Below, in pieces: positions 43,759-52,689 of a stretch of 64,000 nt of DNA. The notes under the pieces are model-generated. The model made no database searches, was not told the DNA's origin, and saw only the letters and a program-made list of their open reading frames with translations. Source of the DNA: Brevibacillus gelatini (lineage in GTDB: Bacteria > Bacillota > Bacilli > Brevibacillales > Brevibacillaceae). The stretch covers positions 37,492 through 101,491 of the forward strand of contig NZ_RHHS01000020.1 in the NCBI RefSeq assembly GCF_003710935.1. Reading direction: 5' to 3'. Both the position numbers and the translations under genes were made by a program. Position 1 is the first letter of the stretch. Each line of letters begins with the position of its first letter.

Positions 43759-44379
43759 TTACAGGCCGCATTCTTTACGAATGTTATCTACCCCGTATCT
43801 CTGTACAAACTTGGAAAACTTCTCCCGTTTCTTTCCTTTCTCTTGATACAAAGTAATCACACTTTTGACTACCGTTGATAGTTCTTCTTCTCGAACTTGA
43901 TCAACCAACAGATCAGCCGTTTTCGCTTCCATTGATTTTGACTGACCGCCAATGTAAATTTCAAACATATCTTTCCGCTTCACAATCCCAATATCTTTAA
44001 CCAACGGTTCCCCACAGGCATTGGGACAACCTGTGTAGCCAACTCTCATCGTGAAGGGTACCGGCATTCCTGCGATCGTTTCGTTCAGATCTCTTGCTGC
44101 CTGAAGCCCCTCAACCTCTGCACCTTTACAAAAGGTGCAAACTGACAAGTTCTTTACGACAGAACCGACTTCATACACACATAAACCAAAATCTCGCAGC
44201 GCCTGTTTGGCCTCATCAGCCTTTTCTTCACTCATTTCTACAATCAATTGCTGAAAGGTCGTCAGCTCGATTTGTGCGTCTTCCCCTACAATCTCTCCGA
44301 TAGCCACCATATCCTTTGGAGTAAAAACAGCGCCTCCTACCCTGATTTCAGGACTGACTGCGAACTTTACACGATTCAT
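43759..44379 (-). CDS. Sirohaem-reductase-like protein (nitrite/sulfite reductase half domain)
   Basis: 206 residues, about a third of a full sulfite or nitrite reductase. The N-terminal ferredoxin-like half domain (GGAVFTPKDMVAIGEI, ELTTFQQLIVE) is followed by a four-Cys cluster site (SVCTFCKGAE and YTGCPNACGEPLVKDIG). The first pair is Cx2C rather than the Cx5C of classical enzymes. The catalytic function is unknown; the position, overlapping the CopZ-type Fe-S gene as ATGA, suggests the two form an electron-transfer or metal-handling pair. Confidence 0.75.
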   Translation of the reverse strand: MNRVKFAVSPEIRVGGAVFTPKDMVAIGEIVGEDAQIELTTFQQLIVEMSEEKADEAKQALRDFGLCVYEVGSVVKNLSVCTFCKGAEVEGLQAARDLNETIAGMPVPFTMRVGYTGCPNACGEPLVKDIGIVKRKDMFEIYIGGQSKSMEAKTADLLVDQVREEELSTVVKSVITLYQEKGKKREKFSKFVQRYGVDNIRKECGL

Positions 44380-44861
44380 TCGTAATGCCTCCCCGACATG
44401 ATAGTGTTTTCATTTTTTTCAATTTCCCGGATAAAAGATGTGACGTTGCCCAAACAACAGGCCCCTTGCGGATTATTCACTTCACAACCACAGCGATCGG
44501 CTTTGACCTGCTCACGTATAAATTGGATAGGATCGTTTTTTTCTTCGACTGCATGGTTCAAGCGTTCTCTCGTCCATTCAAAACAGTAACAGACAGGTAC
44601 TTGTACTCGATTATCCTTTTGGAACACAGGTACTTTCATATCCTGGGTTTTGAAAGTGTTGGCTTCACTGTAATACACCACTTCACAGGTTGACGTGGAA
44701 CAAAAGAAATATTTCAACTTTGGATGCAGCATGGAAAGCGCATCAGGCTTAAGCAATGATTTCAACGTGATGATAGGAACACTTCGACCATTTTCATGGC
44801 AGGTTGGGCAAAGAGTAACTCTTGAATTCGCTTGTGTAGTGGGCTGACAGCAGCTTTCCAC
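44376..44861 (-). CDS. CopZ-type zinc and [2Fe-2S] metallochaperone domain protein
   Basis: 161 residues from a GTG at 44861 (AGGAG 10 nt upstream). It matches the N-terminal part of Archaeoglobus-type CopZ: a zinc ribbon (CPTCHENG, CSTSTCEVVYYS) followed by a BFD-like [2Fe-2S] site (VCYCFEWTRE and CGCEVNNPQGACCLGNV). In Archaeoglobus this part is fused to a copper-binding HMA domain and can reduce Cu(II); here the HMA protein (copZ) is a separate gene just upstream. This split arrangement supports a role in reducing or passing copper to CopZ. Confidence 0.83.
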   Translation of the reverse strand: MESCCQPTTQANSRVTLCPTCHENGRSVPIITLKSLLKPDALSMLHPKLKYFFCSTSTCEVVYYSEANTFKTQDMKVPVFQKDNRVQVPVCYCFEWTRERLNHAVEEKNDPIQFIREQVKADRCGCEVNNPQGACCLGNVTSFIREIEKNENTIMSGRHYE

Positions 44862-44906
44862 AATCAGTCAACTCCTGTTTACAGAATAGATCGTCTTTAT
44901 TGTGAA

Positions 44907-44937
44907 GAAAGGCCGCGATTAAAAACCGCAGCCTTTC
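44907..44937 (-). terminator. copZ terminator
   Basis: On the minus strand GAAAGGC-T-GCG pairs with CGC-G-GCCTTTC (11 bp with one wobble). It lies 13 nt after the copZ stop. There is no T run, so readthrough into the Fe-S gene is possible. Confidence 0.55.
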
Positions 44938-44950
44938 CTCCATCTCTGCA

Positions 44951-45157
44951 TCAGATAACATCATACCCTTGGTCTTCAATGGTTTCCTTAACTTTATCCA
45001 ACGAGACAGCAGATTCATCAAATGTAACGGTTACCTGATTATCTGCAAGGGAAACTTTTGCTGATTGTACACCCTCCAGTTTATTGAGTGCCCCTTCGAT
45101 AGAGTTCACGCAGTGATTGCAAGACATTCCTTGTACGTTCAAAGTAACTGTGCTCAT
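44951..45157 (-). CDS. copZ: Copper chaperone CopZ
   Basis: 68 residues from the ATG at 45157 with GGAGAG before it. It is one HMA domain with the Cu(I) site MSCNHC (Cys12 and Cys15) and the usual GVQSAKVSL and QGYDV strands. It hands Cu(I) to CopA, which is encoded 74 nt upstream on the same strand. Confidence 0.95.
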   Translation of the reverse strand: MSTVTLNVQGMSCNHCVNSIEGALNKLEGVQSAKVSLADNQVTVTFDESAVSLDKVKETIEDQGYDVI

Positions 45158-45231
45158 AATCAATCTCTCCTTTTCATCTAATGAGGTTTATAAACACTTG
45201 AATTGCAGTATGCTGCCGACTATAAAGTTCG

Positions 45232-47649
45232 TCAGATCTTTACCCGCTTTAGTCGTAATGCATTTAGGACAACGGAGACAGAACTGAAAGCCATTGCTGC
45301 ACCTGCAACCCAAGGTGCTAACAGACCTGCTGCTGCAATCGGGATGCCGACGCTATTGTAGAAAAGTGCCCAAAACAGGTTTTGTTTAATGTTTTGCATT
45401 GTTTTGTGGCTAAGTGTAATGGCTTGCGGGATGCTTGTGAGTTCGCCGCGCATCAATGTGATATCGGCTGCCTCCATGGCAATATCAGTACCAGTCCCAA
45501 TAGCCATTCCGACATCAGCCGTTGCCAAGGCGGGAGCATCGTTAATCCCGTCACCCACCATCGCCACTTTTTTGCCTTGCTGCTCGAATGCTTCCACTTC
45601 TTTCGCTTTGTCCTCAGGTAGAACTTCCGCTCGAACCTGAGTTATTCCAACCTGTTGTGCAATAGAACGAGCTGTCCGTTGGTTGTCACCCGTAATCATG
45701 ACCACTTCAAGCCCGAGATTTTTAAGCTGGGCGATCGCTTCTTTCGAGCTTTCTTTTAATGTATCAGCAACTGCAACAACTCCGAACAACGCGCCGTTTA
45801 TTGCAACCAGCATCGCGGTTTTTCCCTGGTCTTCCAAGTGCTGCATCTGATTTTCCACCGAAGAGGTATCAATGTCATAACGCTTCATTAATTTTCTCGT
45901 TCCGATCAAGAGACGTTGATCGTTCACTTGTGCTTGCAAACCAAAACCAGGGATCGCTTCAAAGTTGGTCACAGGAGACAATGTCACTCCTCTGGCTTCG
46001 GCCCCTTTCACGATAGCTTGGGCCAGTGGGTGCTCGGAATTTTTTTCAGCAGAAGCAACCAAAGTCAGTAGATCCAACTCAGAATTGTTACCGAGAGCGA
46101 TCACATCGGTTAACGAAGGCTCTCCTTTGGTAATGGTACCAGTTTTGTCGAGAATGATCGTGTTCAGTTTATGGGCTGCCTCCAAATGTTCGCCGCCCTT
46201 GAATAGGATTCCAAGTTCAGCCCCCTTTCCGGTACCTACCATTACAGAAGTAGGAGTGGCCAATCCAAGCGCACAGGGGCATGCAATCACCAATACAGCA
46301 ATCGCTGGTTCGAGTGCTGCCGTAAAGTTACCTGGCTCCAGGAAGAAATACCAAACAATAAAGGTAATGACTGAGATCCCCACCACGATGGGAACGAAAA
46401 TACTCGAGATTTTATCGGCCATCCGTTGAATGGGTGCCTTTGAGCCTTGTGCTTCCTCCACCACTTTAATAATCTGGGCCAGCGCCGTATCTTTACCGAT
46501 CTTTGTCGCTTCAATCGTCAATACGCCATTTTTGTTTATCGTGGCACCGATTACTGGGTCTCCTGCCTTTTTGTCGACAGGGACACTTTCGCCTGTAAGC
46601 ATTGATTCGTCGACAGCGGATGTACCGCTCTTTACCACCCCGTCTACCGGAATCTTCTCGCCGGGCTTGACTAGGATGCTGTCTCCTACCACGACTTCTT
46701 CAAGGGGGATCACCATTTCCTTCCCGTCCCTGATCACAGTAGCTGTTTTAGCTTGAAGCCCCATCAGCTTTCTGATCGCTTCCGATGTCCGCCCTTTTGC
46801 GAGCGCCTCGAAAAGTTTGCCAAGGATAATCAACGTAATCAGTACGGCACTCGTTTCGTAATACAGCTTATCCGTTCGTCCGGCAAGGCTGGCAAAGAAA
46901 CTGTAGAAGTACGCGGCAGAGGTACCCAATGCCACTAAGACATCCATATTAGCGCTGCCGTTTTTTAACGCCTTGTAGGCTCCTCTATAGAAGGGCCATC
47001 CGATTATAAATTGCACCGGTGTGGCTAGAGTAAATTGAACCCATGGATTCATTAAGAAATGCGGCATGTAAAAGCCAGGCAACCCTAGATGAGCTACCAT
47101 GGTATAGAGAAGCGGCAAAGACAATGCAGCCGAGACAAAGAAGCGCGTCTTTTGAATCTTGATTTCTTTTCCCCGTTCGTCTTCTTTTATGCCTGTTTCT
47201 TCACGCTGACTGGCTCCGTACCCCAAATCCTTGATTTTTTCGATCATCTGTCCGGGACTGATTTCACCCGGATTGTAGTGGACTGTCGCCCTTTCCATCG
47301 TTAAGTTGACGTTTGCATCGATCACGCCAGGTAGCTTCTTTAAGCCTTTCTCAATACGAGCTGCACATGCCGCACAGGTCATGCCTGTAACATCCAAATC
47401 CACTCTCTCAGTCGATACTTTATACCCGAGGTCATTCACTTTTGCTTGTAGGGCGGTCACGTCTACCTTTGACGGATCGTACGTGACTGTTGCTCTTTCC
47501 ATTGCGTAGTTGACGTTTGCTTGCTTGACTCCTTCCATCTTGGCAAGCCCTTTTTCAATTCGGATTGCGCAGGAAGCGCAGGTCATTCCCTCGATATTCA
47601 ATGTTGCACTTCTTTCATTCGCCTCTTTGGCCGTGGTTGCCGTGCTCAT
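45232..47649 (-). CDS. copA: Copper-exporting P-type ATPase CopA
   Basis: 805 residues from the ATG at 47649 (GGAGGTG upstream). It has two N-terminal HMA domains (GMTCASC at 21-27 and GMTCAAC near 92), the TGES actuator loop, the membrane CPC motif in [13 protein letters not shown], the phosphorylation site DKTGT, and [10 protein letters not shown], with the HP pair in EHPLAQAI. It pumps Cu(I) out. Controlled by the CsoR-type operator in its promoter; no csoR gene is visible in the window, so the repressor must be encoded elsewhere. Confidence 0.96.
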   Translation of the reverse strand: MSTATTAKEANERSATLNIEGMTCASCAIRIEKGLAKMEGVKQANVNYAMERATVTYDPSKVDVTALQAKVNDLGYKVSTERVDLDVTGMTCAACAARIEKGLKKLPGVIDANVNLTMERATVHYNPGEISPGQMIEKIKDLGYGASQREETGIKEDERGKEIKIQKTRFFVSAALSLPLLYTMVAHLGLPGFYMPHFLMNPWVQFTLATPVQFIIGWPFYRGAYKALKNGSANMDVLVALGTSAAYFYSFFASLAGRTDKLYYETSAVLITLIILGKLFEALAKGRTSEAIRKLMGLQAKTATVIRDGKEMVIPLEEVVVGDSILVKPGEKIPVDGVVKSGTSAVDESMLTGESVPVDKKAGDPVIGATINKNGVLTIEATKIGKDTALAQIIKVVEEAQGSKAPIQRMADKISSIFVPIVVGISVITFIVWYFFLEPGNFTAALEPAIAVLVIACPCALGLATPTSVMVGTGKGAELGILFKGGEHLEAAHKLNTIILDKTGTITKGEPSLTDVIALGNNSELDLLTLVASAEKNSEHPLAQAIVKGAEARGVTLSPVTNFEAIPGFGLQAQVNDQRLLIGTRKLMKRYDIDTSSVENQMQHLEDQGKTAMLVAINGALFGVVAVADTLKESSKEAIAQLKNLGLEVVMITGDNQRTARSIAQQVGITQVRAEVLPEDKAKEVEAFEQQGKKVAMVGDGINDAPALATADVGMAIGTGTDIAMEAADITLMRGELTSIPQAITLSHKTMQNIKQNLFWALFYNSVGIPIAAAGLLAPWVAGAAMAFSSVSVVLNALRLKRVKI

Positions 47650-47688
47650 ACAGGTCAACACCTCCATTGGCAAAACGATTGTGCCTTA

Positions 47689-47717
47689 ATAATACAATAC
47701 CCCAGTAGGGTATTCAA
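47689..47717 (-). promoter_or_regulatory. copA promoter with CsoR operator in the spacer
   Basis: Minus strand TTGAAT (47712-47717), 17 bp, TATTAT (47689-47694). The spacer holds ATACCCCAGTAGGGTAT (47697-47713), a close match to the CsoR operator. A repressor there would block both promoter elements until Cu(I) releases it. Confidence 0.85.
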
Positions 47718-47757
47718 TACCATAAGTTCTTTTAATTTTTTTATCTGGGGTTACAAC

Positions 47758-47871
47758 CTACCGTTTACCCTTTTCTTTCGCATTCATTCGTTTTTCCTTT
47801 TGATAACGATATATGTAATAAGTAACTGTGCTTCCGACCACTAATGCGATCAGATACAACAATTCATCCAA
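47758..47871 (-). CDS. Possible 37-residue single-helix membrane peptide
   Basis: A TTG at 47871 with GGAG 10 nt upstream opens LDELLYLIALVVGSTVTYYI followed by a strongly basic tail (YRYQKEKRMNAKEKGKR). The one-helix, positive-inside layout is plausible for a small membrane protein, but the start is non-standard and no family is recognised. Confidence 0.3.
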   Translation of the reverse strand: MDELLYLIALVVGSTVTYYIYRYQKEKRMNAKEKGKR

Positions 47872-48013
47872 GCAGCAACATCTCCATTTTTACTTTTACT
47901 TTTCCCATCCCTCCATGTTTTATCCACTCTTGCTCCCCCTAACCGGGAATGAAACACCAGAATACGACCATGCTAAATGCGAACAAGAAAGTGAAGTATG
48001 GAGGTTGAGTCCA

Positions 48014-48848
48014 ATGAATAAATTCACATGTATTGTCATCTATGCTTATGCGCTTGCCCTAGGCGCATGTACCCCCAATGCCGCCCAACCGCAACAACCG
48101 GCACAAGACCACGCCCAGCATAATCAACCAGCAACAGGGGGTAACGAGACGACCAACAGTTCACAAGTACAGGCGGTCTGAGTTTAGCAACCAATCACTT
48201 CAAAGCAATCAGAAAGAAGGAATATCCATTCAGATACAAGACAACACGGGAAAACCAATCGAAAAATTTGAGATTAACCATGAAAAAGAGATGCATTTGA
48301 TTGTGGTCAGTAAAGACCTATCCACATTTCAACATCTTCATTCCGAGAACAGAGGGAAAGGATTGTTCACCGTTACGATGACTTTCCCTACGGGTGGCGA
48401 TTACAAGCTGATCGCAGACTTTATTCCGAGCGGCGGAGAACCTAAACCGGAGAGCCAGTGGATTACCGTATCCGGTCAAGCTCCCTCCCCTCGTCCACTT
48501 CAGCCGGAAATGAATCTGACCAAAATCGTAGAGGGAAAAGAAGTTACGTTATCCTTTGACAAATTGCAGTCCGGACAAGAAGCGACGATGACATTCTCTT
48601 TTAGAGACGCAGCCAGCAAGCAGCCAATCACCAATCTGCAACCGTATTTGGGAGCCATCGGTCATGTGGTCATCATCAGTTCCGATGTGGAGAAGTACAT
48701 CCATAATCATCCGTTGGAAGAAAACACAACGGGACCTGAAGCCAAATTTGGAACTTTGTTTCCCAACTCCGGCGTCTATAAGATCTGGGGACAGTTTCAA
48801 CAAAACAACAAAGTATTCGTCGTACCATTTGTAGTGGAGGTACCCTAG
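48014..48848 (+). pseudogene. Lipoprotein with HLH-type domain, broken by a frameshift
   Basis: The ATG at 48014 has GGAGGTTGAG before it. The first frame gives a signal peptide with lipobox LGAC and a Gln/His-rich linker, then stops at 48181. The downstream domain is read in another frame (open from 48078 to 48848): MHLIVVSKDLSTFQHLHSE, a beta-rich middle, and IGHVVIISSDVEKYIHNHP. The shift falls near 48160-48185. Joined, this would be an exported copper-island lipoprotein of about 275 residues with His-rich loops, a type common near copper oxidases. It may be a real mutation or a sequencing error. Confidence 0.7.
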
Positions 48849-48948
48849 AAATATCCCATATCACTGACACTCTGCTGAGTCCGTGTTCTGAGGTGCCGGT
48901 CCTTGGTTATTAAAAGTGCTTCCAAAAACAAATATGGTAGATAAAATG

Positions 48949-48984
48949 AAGACTCCCCGGGTCCTTACCCGAGGAGTCCTTTTC
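48949..48984. terminator. Bidirectional terminator
   Basis: GACTCCCCGGGT and ACCCGAGGAGTC form a 12-bp stem with a 4-nt loop; CTTTTCTC follows on the + strand and TTCATTTT on the minus strand. It separates the lipoprotein pseudogene from the small lipoprotein gene facing it. Confidence 0.8.
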
Positions 48985-49146
48985 TCATTTCTTGGAGGTA
49001 TCATTGTTGTTCATGTTGGAGTGATCCATATTTTGCATGTTGGAATGGTCCATATTCTGCATATCCCCGTTTTGCTTATCAGATGCTGAACACGCGCTTA
49101 CCACTAGCGAAAGGATGAGAAGCGATGCAAAAACAACCTTTTTCAT
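48985..49146 (-). CDS. 53-residue Met/His-rich copper lipoprotein
   Basis: The ATG at 49146 follows AGGGGGATTACTGC. The signal peptide ends in a lipobox, VVSAC, with Cys19. The 34-residue mature peptide contains the unit MQNMDHSN twice (8-residue tandem repeats) and a third partial copy, giving six Met and two His. The peptide is very likely membrane-tethered and Cu(I)-binding. It is driven from shared operator D. The same MDHSN/MSSMNHGS-type chemistry appears in the Met-rich insert of multicopper oxidase 2. Confidence 0.75.
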   Translation of the reverse strand: MKKVVFASLLILSLVVSACSASDKQNGDMQNMDHSNMQNMDHSNMNNNDTSKK

Positions 49147-49181
49147 GCAGTAATCCCCCTCGGAAAGTAATCTTGGGGATA

Positions 49182-49217
49182 ATCATACCCAAAGATTGTG
49201 TAGAGAATATGAAGAAC
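49182..49217 (-). promoter_or_regulatory. Shared operator-promoter D
   Basis: Minus strand: TTCATATTCTCTACACAA, then 8 bp, then the -10 TATGAT (49182-49187), which lies 36 nt upstream of the small lipoprotein start. Confidence 0.7.
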
Positions 49218-49670
49218 TGGTTTCCACTACATACCCGCATAGGAGTGTAGGCCAGCAATGACAAGATTGACAACCACCAAGGTGATTAGGATGATGACGA
49301 AACCAATGACTGACATCCACGCTGATTTGGCTCCGATCCAGCCACGGGACAGTCGCAAGTGAAGGTAGGCACTGTAAAACAACCATACTATCAAAGCCCA
49401 TACTTCTTTGGGGTCCCATCCCCAAAAACGGCCCCACGCTTCCTCTGCCCATATCATCGCGAAAATGAGAGCACCGAGCGTGAACACCGGGTAACCGATG
49501 CTGATAGCACGGTAACTGATCTCATCCAGTAATTCTGGATCAATACCTGCAAGCGAAGGCTGCATCACCGATCCCAATGTCAAGATCAAAAGAAAGCTCC
49601 TCAAAAAAATCAATCGAAAATTCCCCAGTAAGAGTTATTTTATACGCCCCTTAGGGGGCGGAAACAAGGA

Positions 49671-50456
49671 CTACTCCTTTGGGTGTTCTTCATGCCCTTC
49701 TGGTCGGAAGAAACCCGCCTTTTTCTTTTCTTTGATGCGGTAACTTTCCCCCTTGATATTGATTGTGGTGGAATGATGCAGCAAACGATCCAGGATGGCT
49801 GTGGCCAGTATAGAGTCTCCAAAGATTTCTCCCCATGAACCATACGACTTGTTGGAAGTCAGGATGATAGAGCCGGTCTCGTATCGTTCGGAGATGATTT
49901 GGAAGAAGAAATGGGCTGCCGGTTCGTCCATCTTGCGATAGCCGATCTCATCGATGATCAACAGACGCGGCTTGGTGTACATGCGAATTTTTTGTTTGAT
50001 CGTATGGTTCTGATCGGCCTGCTGAAGCGTTTGCACGAGATCATGGGCGGTTGTAAAATACACCGTATACCGCTGCTTAATCGCCTCCAAAGCCAGTGCA
50101 ACGGCCAAATGTGTTTTCCCCACACCGGGCGGGCCGAGGAAAATGAGATTCTCCTGGTGCTCGATAAACCGAAGGGTCGCCAGATCCCGGATTCGCCGTT
50201 CATCGATGGATGGTTGGAAACGAAAGTCGAATTGATCCAGGGTCTTGTGAAAGGGCAAGTTGGCTAGACGTGTCCGGGTCCGGATATACCGATCCCATTT
50301 TGCCGCCAACTCCTCCTGCAGCAGCTTGTCCAGAAATTCCAGATACGATATATTGTGTTTGGAAGCTTCTTCGGCGTGGTGGTGAAGCACCTCGGGAATG
50401 CGAGTCCATCCGAATTGGTGGAAGGCATCCTCAAGACGTTCTTGCAGCCCAATCAT
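49671..50456 (-). CDS. istB: IS21 helper ATPase IstB
   Basis: 261 residues. AAA+ DnaA-like ATPase with Walker [12 protein letters not shown] (about 107-114), Walker [14 protein letters not shown] and the arginine region near [14 protein letters not shown]. IstB forms the assembly that brings IstA to the target. Its start overlaps the istA stop as ATGA. Confidence 0.93.
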   Translation of the reverse strand: MIGLQERLEDAFHQFGWTRIPEVLHHHAEEASKHNISYLEFLDKLLQEELAAKWDRYIRTRTRLANLPFHKTLDQFDFRFQPSIDERRIRDLATLRFIEHQENLIFLGPPGVGKTHLAVALALEAIKQRYTVYFTTAHDLVQTLQQADQNHTIKQKIRMYTKPRLLIIDEIGYRKMDEPAAHFFFQIISERYETGSIILTSNKSYGSWGEIFGDSILATAILDRLLHHSTTINIKGESYRIKEKKKAGFFRPEGHEEHPKE

Positions 50457-51694
50457 TGGAGCCTCACCGCCTCGTCGAGGAATTGTTCATACACGGATAA
50501 GTTTCGTTCCAGCACTTCAGGGGCTGGTCGGTCAACAAGTTTGGGCATTAGGGCAGGAACTCGATGTTGACCGGTTGGGCGCAGTCCTTCGAAGTGCTTT
50601 TTGTTGATGACCAGCTGCCCTTTTTGGACGGCCTTGGGATGTTCAGCGATGAGTGTGTCTCCACTGTAAATCCGGATGCGTCCGTTCTTGTCGTCCTGGA
50701 CATGCACGATTTGCCCCATAAAACGGAAGGGAACGGAGTAACGGTTGGCCTCAAACGATACCAGGCAGTCGGCTGATACCTTCCGAGCATGACGGTCGAC
50801 GACCGCAAACGGCGTTGGGTTCATGGGTTTCAGCTTTTCCTCATGCCAGCGGTCAACCGGCCTGACGTGCGTGGTTCCATGAATCCTCACGTTAGCTACT
50901 TGATTCAACCACTCGCGTGCTTGGCGATTCAGATCGTCCAATCCGGTAAATGCCCGAACGCGCGGCCAAAAGTTCTTGCGAACATAGCCAATTCCGTTTT
51001 CGACCTTTCCTTTAGTGCGAGCGCGATAGGGCCGGCAGCTCGTAAGAAGGAAGCCGTGGTGGCTGGCAAATCGGGAAAAACGCTCATTCCAGACGGGATG
51101 GCCCTGTTCATCTCTGTCTTTCACAACGGTCTTCATGTTGTCGTACAGCATCACCTCCGTACCCCCTCCAAAATACTCAAAAGCCCGATGGTGACAACTG
51201 ATGAGCGTATCCAACTTCTCATCTTCAGTGAACTCCAGATACATCATGCGAGAATAGCTGAGGACCATGACAAACGCATAGAGCCGTTTTGGTTTGCCGT
51301 GCCAGTCCACCGTAAACCGTCCCCAATCGACTTGGGCTTGGTATCCGGGATCTGTTTCAAATCGGACGGTGGTTTTGCTGATGACGGTGGGCCGGAACGG
51401 TTTCATGAAGACTCGCAGAGTGGTAATCCCACCGGTATACCCTTTTGCCTTGATTTCTTCCAGGATAACTCTCGCATTCAGGCAACCTTCCTCCATTCGG
51501 CGGCGAACGTAATCCTTGAACGGATCCAGCTTGCCGAGACGAGTGACCTTTCGCTGATAGGATTCAGGTTCCTTCTTGTTTAGCCACTTACGAATGGTTT
51601 TTCGATCCCTCCCCATTTCCTGCGCGATCCGAGTAATACTCATGCCACGTTTCCTCATCTCGTGAATCATGTAAAACTCCCCATTCTTTACCAT
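50453..51694 (-). CDS. istA: IS21 transposase IstA
   Basis: 413 residues from the ATG at 51694 with GGAGGAGAGA before it. An N-terminal helix-turn-helix (MSITRIAQEMGRDRKTIRKW) is followed by the DDE integrase core (AQVDWGRFTVDWHG with the first Asp; VMLYDNMKTVV with the second; KGKVENGIGYV with the Glu) and a C-terminal beta region. All catalytic residues are intact, so the element may be active. Confidence 0.93.
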   Translation of the reverse strand: MVKNGEFYMIHEMRKRGMSITRIAQEMGRDRKTIRKWLNKKEPESYQRKVTRLGKLDPFKDYVRRRMEEGCLNARVILEEIKAKGYTGGITTLRVFMKPFRPTVISKTTVRFETDPGYQAQVDWGRFTVDWHGKPKRLYAFVMVLSYSRMMYLEFTEDEKLDTLISCHHRAFEYFGGGTEVMLYDNMKTVVKDRDEQGHPVWNERFSRFASHHGFLLTSCRPYRARTKGKVENGIGYVRKNFWPRVRAFTGLDDLNRQAREWLNQVANVRIHGTTHVRPVDRWHEEKLKPMNPTPFAVVDRHARKVSADCLVSFEANRYSVPFRFMGQIVHVQDDKNGRIRIYSGDTLIAEHPKAVQKGQLVINKKHFEGLRPTGQHRVPALMPKLVDRPAPEVLERNLSVYEQFLDEAVRLQ

Positions 51695-52689
51695 AATTTC
51701 TCTCTCCTCCAAGGAGAGAGTCTGCGATGAAAATGGGGAATTTTCAACCGATTCTATTGGGGATTTTATCGCTGATCTTCACACAAGCGTCTACGGAAGA
51801 ACAACCGAAGCCCTCCGTAGAGCACTATGCCCGACAGGATAGACCAGACCATCGTGTTCAGTTTCCTCGCTGCGTCTTTCCCATCCATCCAAGCGGGGGC
51901 CTCGAACCATGGCGACAACGGACCTGGTTTGACAATCTTGGAGTTAGCCGGGGCCACAATAGCTGGAAGCGTATATTCCACGGTCACATTCGTCAGTTGC
52001 CCCATATTGTCCATTTCTTGCTTGGGCATTTCAAACACTGTTTTTTGATCCAGACGGACAAATGTTGAATCCATGATAATAAACCCAACCAACATCAATA
52101 CGACAGCCAGCACGATCTCCAGCCATCGTGTCCCTTTGGTCGCCGTATCCTGGGGCACGGTTCGGATCAGATACATCAAACCTGCAGCAAACCCGACAGC
52201 CAGAATCCCTTCTCCTAGAGCAGCCGTGGTTACATGAATTTGCAGCCAGTAACTTTGCAGCGCCGGAATAAGTGGCGTCACTTCCTTCGGAAACACGTAT
52301 GCATACCCCAGCATAATGACGCCGAGTGGAAGCACGAATGCACCAATGACTGTCAATTTATAAATCCGATAAATGATAAGGTATGCGAGGATTATACAAA
52401 AGTCTAGAAACGCCATAAATTCAAACATATTACTGGTAGGGCTGTGTCCCCCTGCAATCCACCGGCTAACAATATATCCCCCCTGTGCGAGAAAACCGAC
52501 GACAGCTATCCAGTATGCCAGCCTGCCAATGCGCTGTTCATGTTCTTTTGGATCTCTTCCTTTCCAGTTCTTTCCTGTCAATACAAAGGCGAAACAAGCC
52601 GATGAGATCACATAGAGTGCGAAGGCGATATCCAATAGCCAGTCACTTACTTGGACGAGCATCAACTCCATCTCCCTTCTTTAGTTACC

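Larger units (their letters stand above)
49578..51783 (-). mobile_element. IS21-family insertion sequence, complete
   Basis: 2206 bp. The ends TGTCAAGATCA (left) and, on the opposite strand at the right, TGTGAAGATCA are inverted, and a second pair (GAAAATTCCCC) lies about 45 bp inside. Flanking copies of CAA (49575-49577 and 51784-51786) are the apparent target duplication, shorter than the 4-8 bp usual for the family. It carries istA and istB in the normal order. The target is resC. Confidence 0.88.
49227..52662 (-). pseudogene. resC: ResC/CcsA cytochrome c maturation protein, split by IS21 element
   Basis: The N-terminal 293 codons are at 52662-51784 and the C-terminal 115 codons at 49574-49227. 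Removing the IS and one CAA copy rejoins LRLFFRRRL to [16 protein letters not shown] exactly in frame, giving 408 residues, a normal ResC length. The C-terminal part carries the haem-handling [14 protein letters not shown] motif (the WWD domain). The start is the ATG at 52662, 9 nt after GGGAG. ResC and ResB pass haem to apocytochrome c outside the membrane. The insertion should inactivate this copy unless a chromosomal copy exists. Confidence 0.9.

Noticed and set aside
44794..44943. Frame of about 50 codons between copZ and the Fe-S gene
   Set aside because: It overlaps both the copZ terminator and the start of the Fe-S protein gene, whose ribosome site lies inside it; not convincing as a gene.
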